From the NCBI GenBank assembly GCA_030674155.1, contig CM060328.1, positions 43,617,067 to 43,681,066 on the forward strand: a stretch of 64,000 nucleotides of DNA. The letters run 5' to 3'. Made by a program: the position numbers and the translations under genes. The stretch is from Stramonita haemastoma. Taxonomy: Eukaryota; Mollusca; Gastropoda; Neogastropoda; Muricidae. Below the pieces are notes generated by a model. It saw only the letters and a program-made list of their open reading frames with translations, had not been told where the DNA came from and searched no databases. Position 1 is the first letter of the stretch. The number at the start of each line of letters is the position of its first letter. Positions 24,790 through 38,300 of the stretch are shown here, in pieces.

Positions 24790-27646
24790 ATGTATAATGT
24801 ATGTTTATATGTGTGTCTCTTTTTCGCCTTCAAAAAAAAAAGAAAGAGCACCTTGTGTACAGGTACATCTTCATACTTTCTAAATTTTATTTTTTACCTT
24901 GAATCAATCAGCACCTGGCGTCAGTGCACATTTTCATAATCTGTCTAGTGCTTGAAAGACTCAGATGAAATATCAAAAGTATATTGATATGTGCAGTATT
25001 TTCTTTTTATTGAGCACTCCTAGAGGAACTCTCATGATCCTGATGTATTGCAAAGACCTCACAGATGTATAAGGCTGTCTGTGGTGAAAAACTTGCATAT
25101 ATATGGTAATGTGCATTTTGGCATGATAGTTGCCATATATGAAAACTAAAAAAGTGTATGGAATGAATGTGTAACTCTTGACTGATTATGTATGTACTTG
25201 GAGGCTTGATGACATAAAGATGATAATTATCACTATGAGAAAAGCTGTTTATCATAAGATACACAAATTTTTCAAAATTGGAAAAAAAAAATAAAATAAA
25301 CCCTAACAAACCTCACTACATGCAAGTAGTATCTGATCTAACCTGAAACATTTTGCACAAAACAACTGATCAAACTGAAGAAGATATTTCAAGCATTAAA
25401 CAAAGCCATATTTTCTTCAGTTTAAAGACATCCTTGAGAAAAACCAAACTCACAGTGGGTAGATCATATGACAGATGAAAAACAGCAAGTGGTTAATAGC
25501 TGTGCAGAGACATTTACGAGGCCAAAACCCTCCAAACATTCACTCATTTCCAAAGAACACCAAACACAGCAACATCATGTCCATATAATTTATTATTAAC
25601 AATAACTACAATTAAGCAGTTTCTTACGAGTACAGTAAGTGACTTTTGCAAGGTCTTCAAAAGTTGACTCAGACTGCTTGAAACAGACTTTAACTTACAG
25701 TCACAGAATAAAGACTGTGCAACAACCCTCTGAGTAAACACGCTCAAATGGGGTTTAATATATACAGTGTCTTTTGTAGTAAGGTTACATTTTTTATATT
25801 TTATTTTTTTTGCTGCCTTGTTTCCAGTGATATCCCAGAGGTACATATTCCCATGCTGTTCATGTATCTTGCCACATATATCCGCGCTTGGTTCTGTCCG
25901 ATCCTCAAAGCTAGCAATTTACCTGTGCCTACTACATTTGAAAGTCCCTTCAGCAATGTTCAGTGCTGCTTGTTCAGACCCTGCATAAACAGGACAACAG
26001 TTACTGACAAACGAAAGAGGTGCCCAGTTTATTTCACTATCATGCTGTGGTAACTGTCAGTCACCATGAACCTCTGACAACAGTCCCTAATGATGAATCT
26101 GCAGGCTGGAGACTTTGACACATATCAGAGGCATGAACATGAAGAAGAGTCACCATGTGATTTAAGGCATAACGGGGCACTGAATTCCGAGAATTTTTTT
26201 TTTTTTTTTAAATTTATTGCTTGATCATCAGTGATGATGATAATACTGTTAATGCAGAGATCCAGTTAGGTTTGACAGCATTTTAATTTTTTTCATTTTT
26301 TTATTTCTTTTATATCGAGGATAATGGGATAAGCACTCATTGGCTTTTTTTCATCCAGTCCCCATGTGTATGCAGTTGTGTAAATATTATCTGTTCCCAC
26401 CGGCACACAATGGCCTACTTTTACGAAAGCGGAACAGGATTTAACGTGTGCGCAAGATGTTATGCGTACGTTCACACACGGGGCCTCGGTTTACAGTCTC
26501 ATCCGAAAGACTTTGGGTGAGAGTGGAGTCGCACTGATGTTAACTCCAGGGGAAAAATCCCCTCCAACGGGAATCGAACTTGGGTCGTCAAATTGCCAGC
26601 ACAATGTTCTGACCACTAGGCTATCCTGTCCCCCTCCCCCCATTCAGACTATATTCAGTTTTATCACTCATCTTCTGTACATCCTTTCATTATATATCTG
26701 ACACCAAAAAGGCCCAAGGGATGCATTCTTGCAGAGTTGGTCCACTTACTTGAGCAACTCTTTTTTTTAATTCCTACCATAATGAGGATGATACATGGCA
26801 TTGCAGTCCCATTCTCATCTTTAGGCCTGTAAGTTACCTACACCACAATGTAGACACCACCAACAGCTTAAACAACCCTACAAATATATATATATACACC
26901 ATCTAAATCGCTAACACCCTTAACTTCCAAGCAAGTGTGTTAATCACTACATCAAAAGTGTAGGTCTGAAATATTTTCTTATTGACACTAACAAAGTCTG
27001 TGATTTCATTGATTGCTTGATAATTCTCTTCTTCTTCTTTTTTTTTTCACTACCGTCAGAGAAAAATACCATGACAGAAAAAAATGAAACAAACATCAAA
27101 AAGTTGGAAAATTCTGCAAGCAATTCATTTTCCTTCCTCCTCTGGTCTTCGCACATTCAAAAGTTCAATGCAACACATTTTTAAGAATCCACAACATGAT
27201 AAAGTTGAATGGGATAAAAGTACTGGGGATGCAAGTTCATGCCAAGCACCTAAAAACCACCCTGCCAGCCCCCTTTGGGTATTTGCTCCCTTTATAAGTT
27301 ACAAGAAGATAAAAATTTCATTAGAGTCCTTAAAATATGCAAAGTAATTCATGTAAACATTGAACTAGGGGAGGATGTAAAAAATCCAACTCTTGCATAC
27401 TTTAAACCAATCTTGGTATTAAAATAACATTTGATAAAATGCATGCATTTCGCTTCTACAGCGACTTAAATTCATGCACTTGGATTGTTTGCTTTGGGGG
27501 TCTGTGGGGGCGAGAGACCAACATGCCTTCTCATTGATAAAATACCACTTCATGCATTCATGCAGACAGCACACCAGACAGCTGTGCTGCCCCAAAGTAC
27601 GATACTATCGCAGACAGTCTACAGTCCTGGGTGCTATCAGTTCAGT
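24790..27646. other. Convergent 3' region of MRPL24 and SUGP1
   Basis: Mostly AT-rich non-coding DNA. TTTATT (AATAAA on the minus strand) near 25592 and 26213 are possible poly(A) signals for SUGP1. A SINE-B copy lies at 26307-26638. Confidence 0.45.
26307..26638 (-). mobile_element. SINE-B, full-length
   Basis: Reads in plus order TTTATATCGAGGATAATGGG, GGATTTAACGTGTGCGCAAG, GATGTTAACTCCAGGGG, then GGGAATCGAACTTGGGTCG (B-box complement) and TGACCACTAGGCTATCC (A-box complement). So the element lies on the minus strand with its tRNA head at the right. Confidence 0.85.
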
Positions 27647-27673
27647 TCAGTAGTATGGTCGTCTGGGATTATT
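27647..27673 (-). CDS. SUGP1: SUGP1 last coding exon
   Basis: Eight codons, NNPRRPYY, then TGA at 27649-27647; acceptor TTCAG|AATAAT. Identical in meaning to the human C-terminus. Confidence 0.93.
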   Translation of the reverse strand, partial: NNPRRPYY

Positions 27674-29735
27674 CTGAAAAAAGAGCAGAAACACAAAGAT
27701 GAATGAGAAAGTCAGCCAACTCTTGCACAGCCAAACAGAAAACAAAAATATTCCATAATTGTTAAATACAAAGCAATGCATGTTACTTCGATGGGAGAGA
27801 ATCAGCCCTGACTTTTCGTTTGCAGGACGCACTAAAACTCATATCTGTGTTCTCATAAGATTTCTTCTAAATTTCATGCATAAAAACCTCCCAGTAAATA
27901 ACCTAAACAATCCTCCCCTCCCCCCCCCCCCCCCCAAAAAAAAAATCAAATTCTGAAAGCAAGCATCCATTTCAATGAGAGACTCATAGCACTTAAAGAA
28001 ACACCAAAGTGGCCATTGCTACTCAGACACCAAGTAAGCACTAAAGAGATAGCAAAGTGTCCACTTCAATCAGACTTCAGGGAGGGGGGGGGGGGGGTAG
28101 TCTAGAGTTTTTGTGCTTGTTATCTGATGGCTCCGGTTCAAGTCACCACTGAGGTATCTGTTCAAGGGGACTTTTCCAATCGAGTTAACATCAGTATCAA
28201 CTCCTTTCCCCTGAAAGTCCTTTGGATGCGACTACAAACCAAGGTCCGTGTGTAAATGTATACAGAACCATCTTGTGTACACATTACAACCAGATTTGCC
28301 TTTCAGAAAAGTAAGCCATTGTGTGCTGATAGATCTATACAGATGACAAAATTTAAAACACCGGTGTTATGTATAAATATCATGCCCGATAGTCAGAATA
28401 CAGCTACGTTAATGATGGGCTAAAACAGTTGCATAAACAAAATCTCACCAATGGTGAACCTCAGAGCTCCAGCTGTGGAATGAAAAAAAAATCACAGACT
28501 TACAGGATTGAAACAAACAGTAACTGCCCATTTCTACTCAAACACCTAGCACTAAAACTAACCGCCAGATTTGTGAAATTTACCCACAGCCAGACAGTAT
28601 AAATAACACGATTGGACTGACTGAAACAGAGAGAGCAACCCAGACAGCAGGCAGGCAGGCAGTCAGTCAGTCAGTACTCACCAGGGGGTTAGGTCTGAAC
28701 CTGTAGGCCAGCATCATTCTCTTCCTGTACGCTTCATACTCGTCATCTTCCTTGCTCAGATCCGCCGGTCGCTCAACTCCCAAACCTCGGTTGTCACGGG
28801 AAACATTTCCCCTGTAACAAAGAAACATGACAGTCAAGTGACCGGCAAGGCTGGTTTTGTGAGATACTGTAAACCCATGGGCCACAGATGCCCATCTATG
28901 GGCTGCAGATGCCCAAGGATATCTTCTTTTCTTTTTCGATGTTCCCTGGGAATTGCTTCACAGTTTGGTTTTCGAGAAGATGATGTGCATACATGATGAT
29001 TTGAAGTGTTTTTTAGTCTGCTAAAGCTTTTCACTGGATGGGGGGGGGAGGACTGCAGGATGTGCTCAGCGGTCTGTAAGACAGTGCCAAAGAAGAGGTC
29101 AGAGTCTGACAGACCCAAGCAGTACAGATGGGAGAAACAGTCAGCACACAAGGTAGGGGGGTGCGTGTGATCGCTGGACCAAACCCCAAAGACCAATGCA
29201 CTTGTACCCTTGTTTGGTACCTTCATAAGGGGTCCTCTTTGAAAATGGATTTGATGACACTTGAACTGAAGTTAAGCAACATACGTAGTACACACTATAT
29301 TTCTTCAGATTTAAAAATAAAAACATCTTTTTTTACAGTACAAAGACTAAACCAAAAAGACTCCAATTTCTGAAACTACCACTAATTATTCTTCTGTATC
29401 CAGGATAAAAATAATCAGATGACAGTGAGGCAGGTAGGTCTCTGAGACAAGACCTCTCCTCTCACACACAGACACACACACACAGACACACCACACAACA
29501 CACACACACACAATTTACAAGATTTACAAAAACTGCATACACACAGGACTGCATGTAAAAAAGCACATGAGTGCTTATTCAATTATCCTCGATATAAAAG
29601 ATTTTTTAAAAAAATAAATAAATAAAATAACACACACACACACTAACACACACATTAAAAGTCTCATATTTTTTACATGAACACATAAAATCCCCAAACA
29701 AAGGAGACAACAACAATGGACCATCTCGTTAGGGT

Positions 29736-29766
<31 letters not shown>

Positions 29767-30106
29767 TGCTCACTTGTTAACAGGAGCGGTGATTCCCTGG
29801 CCCTCTGAGCCCAAACCATCCCCTTCCTTCCAGCCCAGCTTCAGCATCATCTGGTAGCCGATGTTCTCGCAGGTCAGCTTGAAGTCTTTGTATTCGGAGT
29901 AGTCCGGCTCACGTCCCTCCTTCAGGGCCTGTCACACAGTCACCACAACCATTGTCGTAACTTGAAGTTTCAGTAAATTTTATACTTCCATTTTTAAAAG
30001 CAAAAAAACTCATCAATCACTCTCTTGATTACAAAATTAGGATATTGAGTGACTGCAGCTCTTCACTTATTTTAAATAGCTGCACCCAATCTCATCCCTA
30101 GACCCT

Positions 30107-30172
<66 letters not shown>

Positions 30173-31617
30173 CGTGTGGTTGTGTATGTGATGCTAAACC
30201 TAAGTTTATCTCCTCTGTTGCAATTTTAAACTGCACAAGTCTCCCTCTTGCCTATGTATTCATTGCTCATTAGAAAATAAATTACCTTTTTTCATTACTA
30301 CTCTCTGTTTCAAGCAAATCAGAGCTGTTCAACTTCTTGAATGCATAGTCCAAAGAAGTGCAGTCACATCTTTTCCAGCTGGGCACTTTTCCGACAACCA
30401 TTATACCGCAACGCTGCCTGATTTGCACCACAGAGCATGCTGACCCCTTTGAACGAACATTGATTTGATTTGATTTATTCTTTTATATCGAGGATAATGG
30501 AATAAGCACTCTTGTGCTTTTTTACATCCAGTCCCCATGTGTATGCAGTTTTGTAAATGTCATCTGTTCTCACCAGCACACGATGGCATACTCTTACGAA
30601 AAGCGTAACTGGATTTAACGTGTGCGCAAGATAACAATTTCACACATGTATCCATTTACATCCAAGATACTCTACCTTGAAAGTTTCCATGAAGCGTTCA
30701 AGCTCTTCAGGGGGCAGGAAATCACCTATGAAATGCTTCCCTCGCCCAGCTTCTGTCAACTTTTCAGCATACTCTGTCAAACATAACAGAATTTACTTAT
30801 ACAACTGTTAACATTCTGGAAGAAGAACTAGTACACCTGATGGAAAGGGGTGGAGGTATTCAGAGTTGATTTGGAAGGGGCAAAAAAAGTAACAGGAAAT
30901 GGTCAGTGAAAGCGGAAATATAATCCACTTTCTGAAGTAATCGTAACATTCATATAATGAAACTCAACCACACAACACCCCAGAGCAACAATAGGTAACT
31001 CATATGAACAGAGCACCGAATAGTCATGACTGATAACATGTACATGACTGCAAAAGACCACTGTGACAATTTGACTGTCATGATTCATGTTTGTTGAATG
31101 GAAATAAAAAAAGGTCTAATCCTTAGCATACAATACTGCACGGGGATATAATACTTTGTTGTTCTTTGTGAGATCATGTCCTTAGGGCTGATTAATGGCC
31201 TGCCTTCTCAACAGAGATCACCAACATAAAAACAGAACAAAACCAAAGAGAAGGAAGAGGACAACACACGCTCATTCATGAATACATAATTATACCATAC
31301 CTCGTGTAGCAGTCATTTCAGCAGTTCTCTTTTTGTGTTCCCATGTTCCACCATCACAATCTTCATCTGAATCGTACTCGTACTTGGGTTTGACTCTGAG
31401 ACCAGTGATTTCTGCCATTGTCTGGGCTTCCTTGGCTTTCTTCTGGGCGATGATCAGCTCGTACATCATGTTCATCTGCAACACATGCAACAACATTCTG
31501 GATTAAATCAGCACAACAATGCAGAGGATAACCGCTAAAACACATTTCAGAAAAACATGAGGAATCGGTGTGTGTGTTTCGAGTGTGTGCATGTGCATGC
31601 ATGTATAGTCACATGAT

Positions 31618-31679
<62 letters not shown>

Positions 31680-34600
31680 GTGTGTGTGTGTGTTGTGTGT
31701 GGTGTGTGTGTGTGTGTGCATGTGTAGCAGCTAAGTCAAAATTTACACATTTTAATTTGTCTTTATTCAAAAAATACACACAGCTATTTTAAAGCCCAAA
31801 ACCTTGCAGTTTTGTACATCCAAATTTCCACTTTAAAGTTACACTCCAAGAAATTTATAAGCAGTTTTCTAAAACAACATTCACCCAGAAGCATTCCTGT
31901 ACGAAAGTCACCCTTGATCCCAAATCTATACAATGAGAGGTGAGGAAACCAAAAAAAAAATTACCGAGTCCAGAAAAGAGGTGAGAGGAGGGGTATATAA
32001 CTGACTTTCCTTGTGTCTACTTCTTTTCAAATGAGTACTAGACCAGACAAGCAACTGCCACAAGCAAGAAAAGTAACATATCCACTGCTATCATTCATTT
32101 CTGATCCTCTATTAACAGCTGAGCAGAGCCCAAAAGAAAGAAAAGAAATGGCCAAGAAGTTGTTTACCATGCAGTACTGACCTCTTTTTGTTCCCTGATC
32201 TGTTTCATCTGTTCTGGACTGATGGTGTCGCTGCCAACCATTTTGCGAGCAAAATCCTGGATGGTCGGGTAGCCAGACACTTGCAAAACATCAGGTTGCA
32301 TTCATATTAGACATACAGCATAACATACAGTCAACAAGTAACACAACAATAAAATAACCTTAGTCATGATGAGTGACATGAAACTACACAGCCCCCTTTT
32401 TTTCTGTTAATACACATCAAAATTCAATCTAAATCTTCAACATACATACATAAGCATGCTTCATAACCCCATTTTACGATAAAAATGTATGGAATTTATA
32501 TAGCACTGAATCTTGTAAAACAACAAATCAAAGTGCTTACATTTACTAACCTAACAGGGTAGCTTACGAAATTTCATAAACAAAAAGAAGGGAAAAACAA
32601 AGTTTTTTCTGTTTAAAAATCAATATTACTGACTTAAAATTTCCTTACCCCCCCCCCCCCCCCTCCCCCACAGTGCACAAATCCAACATCACTCAGTCAA
32701 GTGTGCTAAATTTACAGCGCACCTTCCATTTACCTAGTCCAAGTGTGGTCAGCTCCTGCTATAATTAGCACCAGCTGGCCCCCATCCGAACTGGAATGGG
32801 ATGGATTAATTAGCAGCTGAGAGAAGCTGAAAGTGGGGAAAAACTGACAGCTGTGCCCCCTCAAAAGTTGGCTCACCTGGCACGGAGCGAGCAGGACCAG
32901 GTGTCGGTCTTCCCAGGTGGATGTTGGAGGCCACAGCAGGAGCACTCACGCCCCCTGGAGCACGTGGAATGACGGGGGCAGAGACTGAAGGAGACGAAGA
33001 GGCGAGCCCCTTTTCGTTGGCCCAGCGGCTTTTCTTCTTGCGCAGCACTTTGGACTTGAAAACTTCTGTTGGTTTTTTTTTTTAGAAAAAAAAAATCCAA
33101 GTTACAATTCTGTAATTCTAGAGAGAGGGGAAGGGAGTAGAGAGAGGGAAGGGAGTAGAGAGAGGGAAGGGAGTAAGAGGGAAGGGAGTAGGGAGGAAGT
33201 AGAGGAGTAGAGAGAGGGAAGGGAGTAGAGAGAGGGAAGGGAGTAGAGAGAGGAAGGGAGAAGGGAAGGAGTAGAGAGAGGGAAGGGAGTAGAGAGATAG
33301 AGAGGGAAGGGAGTAGAGAGAGGGAAGGGAGTAGAGAGGGGAAGGAGTAGAGAGAGGGAAGGGTAGAGAGAGGGAAGGGAGTAGAGAGAGGGAAGGGAGT
33401 AGAGAGAGGAAGGGAAGGGAGGAGAGGAGAGGGAAGGGAGTAGAGACAGGCCATGGTAGGAAAGGGAAGCCTGGTGGTGGAGATAGTGATCTTCATCTTT
33501 TCCAATATCTTGTCTGAAATATTGTGGGTGGTATCTTGTATAATACCACCCGCGAAATATAGCAGTGTCTGGAAGAGGAATTCAATTCTAGCTGTAACTT
33601 GTAGATGAGCTTTCACCACAGAGACCAAAAAAAAAAAGACAATACTTTTTGCTGTACCTTGTGCATGAACAACCCCACCCATGGTGTCTGTGAAGATCTC
33701 TACTACCCCTTATTGTATCTTGTGAGTTGACATTCATCCATGGTGCCTATAAATAAACTTTCTCTTGTCATACCTTGTGAGTGTATTGCTATCCACTGCA
33801 GGTAAAAACAAAAGAGAAAAAAAAGAAAGAAACAAAAACCCACCTCTACATCTTGCCATACTTTGTGTGTGTGAACTACAATCCATGGTACCTGAAAAGA
33901 ATATTTCCCCCCCTCTCCTCTCCAGTATCATGCAGGTGTAAGCCACACCCACGACACCTGTACAGACACTTTTTCATCTTTGACCTACCTTGTGGGTACA
34001 CTAAAGGCCGGTGCTTGTACAGGACCTCCTTCCTCCCTTGCCCTTGGGAACACATACACTGAAAGAAACCCATACAGCAGGAACAAAAGAAGCCTGTTTC
34101 TTCCTATACGACCCAAGTCTCCAGTGGAGTTATTCACTCCATGCCTTCGGTGGTTACATTCTTTGCTGTGTCAACCCCTTCTCCAGAACACACAAGTTTT
34201 GCTACCTGTATGTACTTACTTTTCTTGATGCATCTACATCTTTGTGACAATGTATACAAGCATGTGCCTTTGTGTAGCACTGCAATCATTTCTATGGATG
34301 TGGTGGGGTTTTTAATGCTCTTGGTGAACTACTGATTTGAGTGTATTGTATGTGTATGTGTGTGTGCGCGTGCGTGTGTGTGTGTGTGTGTGTGTGTGGC
34401 GTGCATGGTGGTGCATGCATGCATGCATGCGTGCAGGCGAGCGAGTGTATGTGTGTGCATGTTTACATGCACATGTATGTATACATATATATACATGTAA
34501 CAATCCAGATCCTGATTAATGTTCTCTGATATGCTGATGCGATAGAACATTACAGAGGTGACAGTTGTACACAGCGTGTAGCTTTTTGCAATCAAAAGTG

Positions 34601-35344
34601 GCAGTTGGTATGACAGTGAGCATGATACACATATTTTGCAATCAATCATCTTACATACCATTCACTTCACCAGCTGTACATGGGCACCTGACCTCTAAGA
34701 TACAGGATGAATGTCTAGCAGCCAGACAGAGAGGAGGTGGATGTCATCCTTACAATGCTGGTACTCTTGCAAGTCTTTGGAGGTGTCAACACCTTTCTTG
34801 TCTATGATGACTTAGTAATAAGCCATCTACATCTTTTTATGAGTGCAAATCCCTAAGTCAGAAAAAAAAACGGTCGCATTGCATAAATCTCACCAGTGAT
34901 GAACCTCAGAACATTAGCCAATGAACAAAACGAAGAAAAAGAATGTGCGCAAAATATTAAACACAGGTGACCCCAAACTGATGCTGTATTTGTCAGTTAT
35001 TAACCTTAGCAAAGTACCAAGGCCTACATTAAACTGCTAGGCTTCAAAATGTTTCAATCCAGGATTGCCTTCAGCCATAGCAAGTTCATAACATAAAAAT
35101 CTTCATTCTCCATGGACAAATAATATCCTCTGTGACTGGAACAGGGATGCCTATTTGGCCAGATACTTCAAAAACGTCTGTGTATGCAAAATACTTGTTT
35201 AGTGTGTAAACACAATCTCACAATGATTCCCCAGATGGGATGAGATAGATTGCTTATTCTGAGTGACTCCATGGGGTTTTCACCAGGGGAATACTTAAAA
35301 AAACCCCACATAATTCACATAGATATTTTGGCGCCAACCAAACA

Positions 35345-35384
<40 letters not shown>

Positions 35385-38300
35385 CCTGCTGTCTATGTAA
35401 TGTAGGAGCTAAATACTTAAGAAGTACTGCTAACTGGATCTTCCTGTGTATTGTTACCTGCTTCATCATCATCTATGTCACCATCATTGTCTTCCTCCTT
35501 GGCTTCACGCAATTTCTCCACTCTCCACCTGTAGTACTTGTAGGTGTCAGAGTCGTGTTCTTTCAGAAACCTGTCACAGCATTATATTCATGATATGAAA
35601 TAAAATCAGACATGTATGTACAAAAAGAGCATGCATGCATGCATACACACACACGCACGCACACACGCATGCGCGCGCACACACACACACCATCACCAAC
35701 AAAAACAATAAAACTAACCAACCTACTAGCAACAAAAAAGCAAGCAACCAACCAACAAAACCACAAACAAACCCCCCAAAATCCACACAGAGAAGAGGGC
35801 ATTTTGCTCTAACGATGCTTAACTTTTGCTTTTGGTGTTATGGAAAAAAAACCAACAACTCATCAAAAGCAATAAATGTCCACTGAGAAAAACAAAAAAC
35901 TGACAACATATTTCCATATTTCTGTGAAGACAAGCAGTGATGACCAAAAAATCAATTCCTTAAATGAAAAAGAAAAATCCTGAACTCTTATATGTGTACC
36001 TATAAAGCAAACATTCATGCAAAATTACTGATCATGACATGCTTTCAAATGACACAACTGTAAGTAAACCACTTGAAGAGACTAAAAGAGATGGAGTAAG
36101 TACTCAGTAAAAGTGATCATCAATTTCTGTGGTATGTCATCTTCTTTTTTTTTTTTGAGTTGGTAAAATCAGCAAATGGATTAAAAAAAAAACTAAAAAA
36201 AACCAACACTGACCACAATCAAAACCCTCTTCCACCCCCAAAAAAAACAGAATAAATTCACCACCACCCTCAAACCCCGCTCCCCAAGCAAACGAAGAAG
36301 ACTGAAGCATTACTCACCAGTAGAGGGGGTTCTTAATCTGCTTGATCTGTGTGGAGACCTCCACTGTCTCTCCTCCAGCCAGCACATCTCGGGCCAGTCT
36401 GTCAATGATGGCCAGGGTGGCTTCGTCCTCTGGTGGAGAGACTTTAACAACTCCATCAGAACCTTGTTCTCCAAGGGCTACTTATTCACCACACACATTC
36501 TACATTTCCCTAACACAGCTCCCACAGCAACGCCGAAGAGTCCAGCAAAAACGTTAACCAAAAAAAAAAATCGGCCCGATTCTGTTCTGATGTGCCGTTG
36601 TCAACGACATAGGATTCAAATGAACACACAAACGGTTCAAAATCATCATCACACAGGTTCCAGAGCTGGGAGTCCTCTGCTGCAGCCAGGATCTTTGGGT
36701 TCAGGCCATGAGCTGAATTGAATAAAGATTCTGCTTCGTGTTTACTGCTTGCTGCCTCCATGTCAAAAGCACCCCAATGCAGAAGCATTTGTTGATCAAA
36801 GGTATTCACCTACAACTTGCTGTTTAGGGTTTTCCTCTTAAAAATGAGACAGTATTCTTCTTACTTTAGAAAAAAGCAGACACTTTTTATTCTTTTTTTT
36901 TAACTTATTTTTTTAAAAACTAGGAATTAAAGAAAAAAATCAAGAATCTGATCAAACTTTTAGATAATTCAAAATGGGCTATCAGCAGATCTGAATATCA
37001 ATCTGATCAGTAATAAGGCTGCAATTTACCAGCAGTTATCAAGAATTCAAAATTATGCTTTCTTAAGAGTAGAAGTCACAACCTAACATCAGCGATCACG
37101 CTGGGATGTCCCAAATGCAAGTGGCATTCAGCAAAAACAGAAAACAAAGGAACAATTATTTTGCGTTTCAGCACTACGCTTTTGTCATATTTTGGAAATG
37201 ACTATGCCTCTGTCAACTTCATCACAATGATAGCCACGATTTCTTTCCTTTCTTTCTTTCTTTCTTTCTTTTCTTTTTAAAACCCAAACCATGACTAATT
37301 TCTAAAACAAACTCTGCTCAGGTTGCTTTTGAAAACATTTGAGTAGCAAGCATAAACAAAAGTCAATTCTTCAAAAAAGTACATGTTAGTCTGCATTTTT
37401 TAAAAACAAAACATAATTACAAGTGTATATCAAAATAACTAAACACGAAAATCTTCTAAAAGACACAAAATGAACAACTGCACTGAAATCCCATTATATC
37501 AGTAGTTAGATCTTATCTATAGTTACTTAATAATTCACTTTTACTCTTTTTTTAGGATCACAATGATTATATCACTAGCTATGAGCGCTATGAAATATGC
37601 TTCTATCATGGTGTAGTAATGTATCAGAGCACAGGAATGATGAAAATATACATGGAACATCTTTCTCTACCAATACCGCCCCCCCCTCCCCCCCAAAAAA
37701 AAAGTCGAGGGAGGGGGGTAGCAAAATCAGCTTTAAAACCATAAACAACAAAAAGTCCACAGTAACCTATTTACAATAAACAGAAGGACGAAACATACAA
37801 AAACCAATTAAAAAAAAAAAAAAAAATCTTTCAATGACATGAATGAATTTTAAGCTCAGCCTGGAAAATGTACTTAATAGTCCAACCTTTTCTGTCTGAC
37901 TAAAGATATTCCTATTGGAGTAGGAAAACAATTTCATATATCAAAGTTTTTGATATCACTTCATTATTATTTTTCTTCTTTGAGCCCAACACATAACTGT
38001 CTAACCCTGCCCCATAGCACAGCACTACACAGGTAGGATTGCAAAAATCTACTCTGTGGGCCTGTCAGTATAAACAGTATCCCCACCTTCTGGAAATTCT
38101 GTGCTAGGAATTCCCTCTTTTCTATCCTTCTCTTTTTTCTGCCTCTTTTTTTTTCTTCCTGTCACCTCCTTCTTGGCTATTTTCTGCCTTTCTCTGTCCA
38201 TTTTCCTGCCTTTTGTTTCCAGAAAGACTTAAGGCAGTTCTCTCCTATGCCGAAGTTGGATGTGCTGGGTCTGGCCTGTCAGGTGCTAAACGCATTTTCA

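Noticed and set aside
32873..33682. 269-codon minus-strand open frame
   Set aside because: It is an alternative frame of a SUGP1 exon extended through the polypyrimidine minisatellite (Leu/Pro/Ser repeats).
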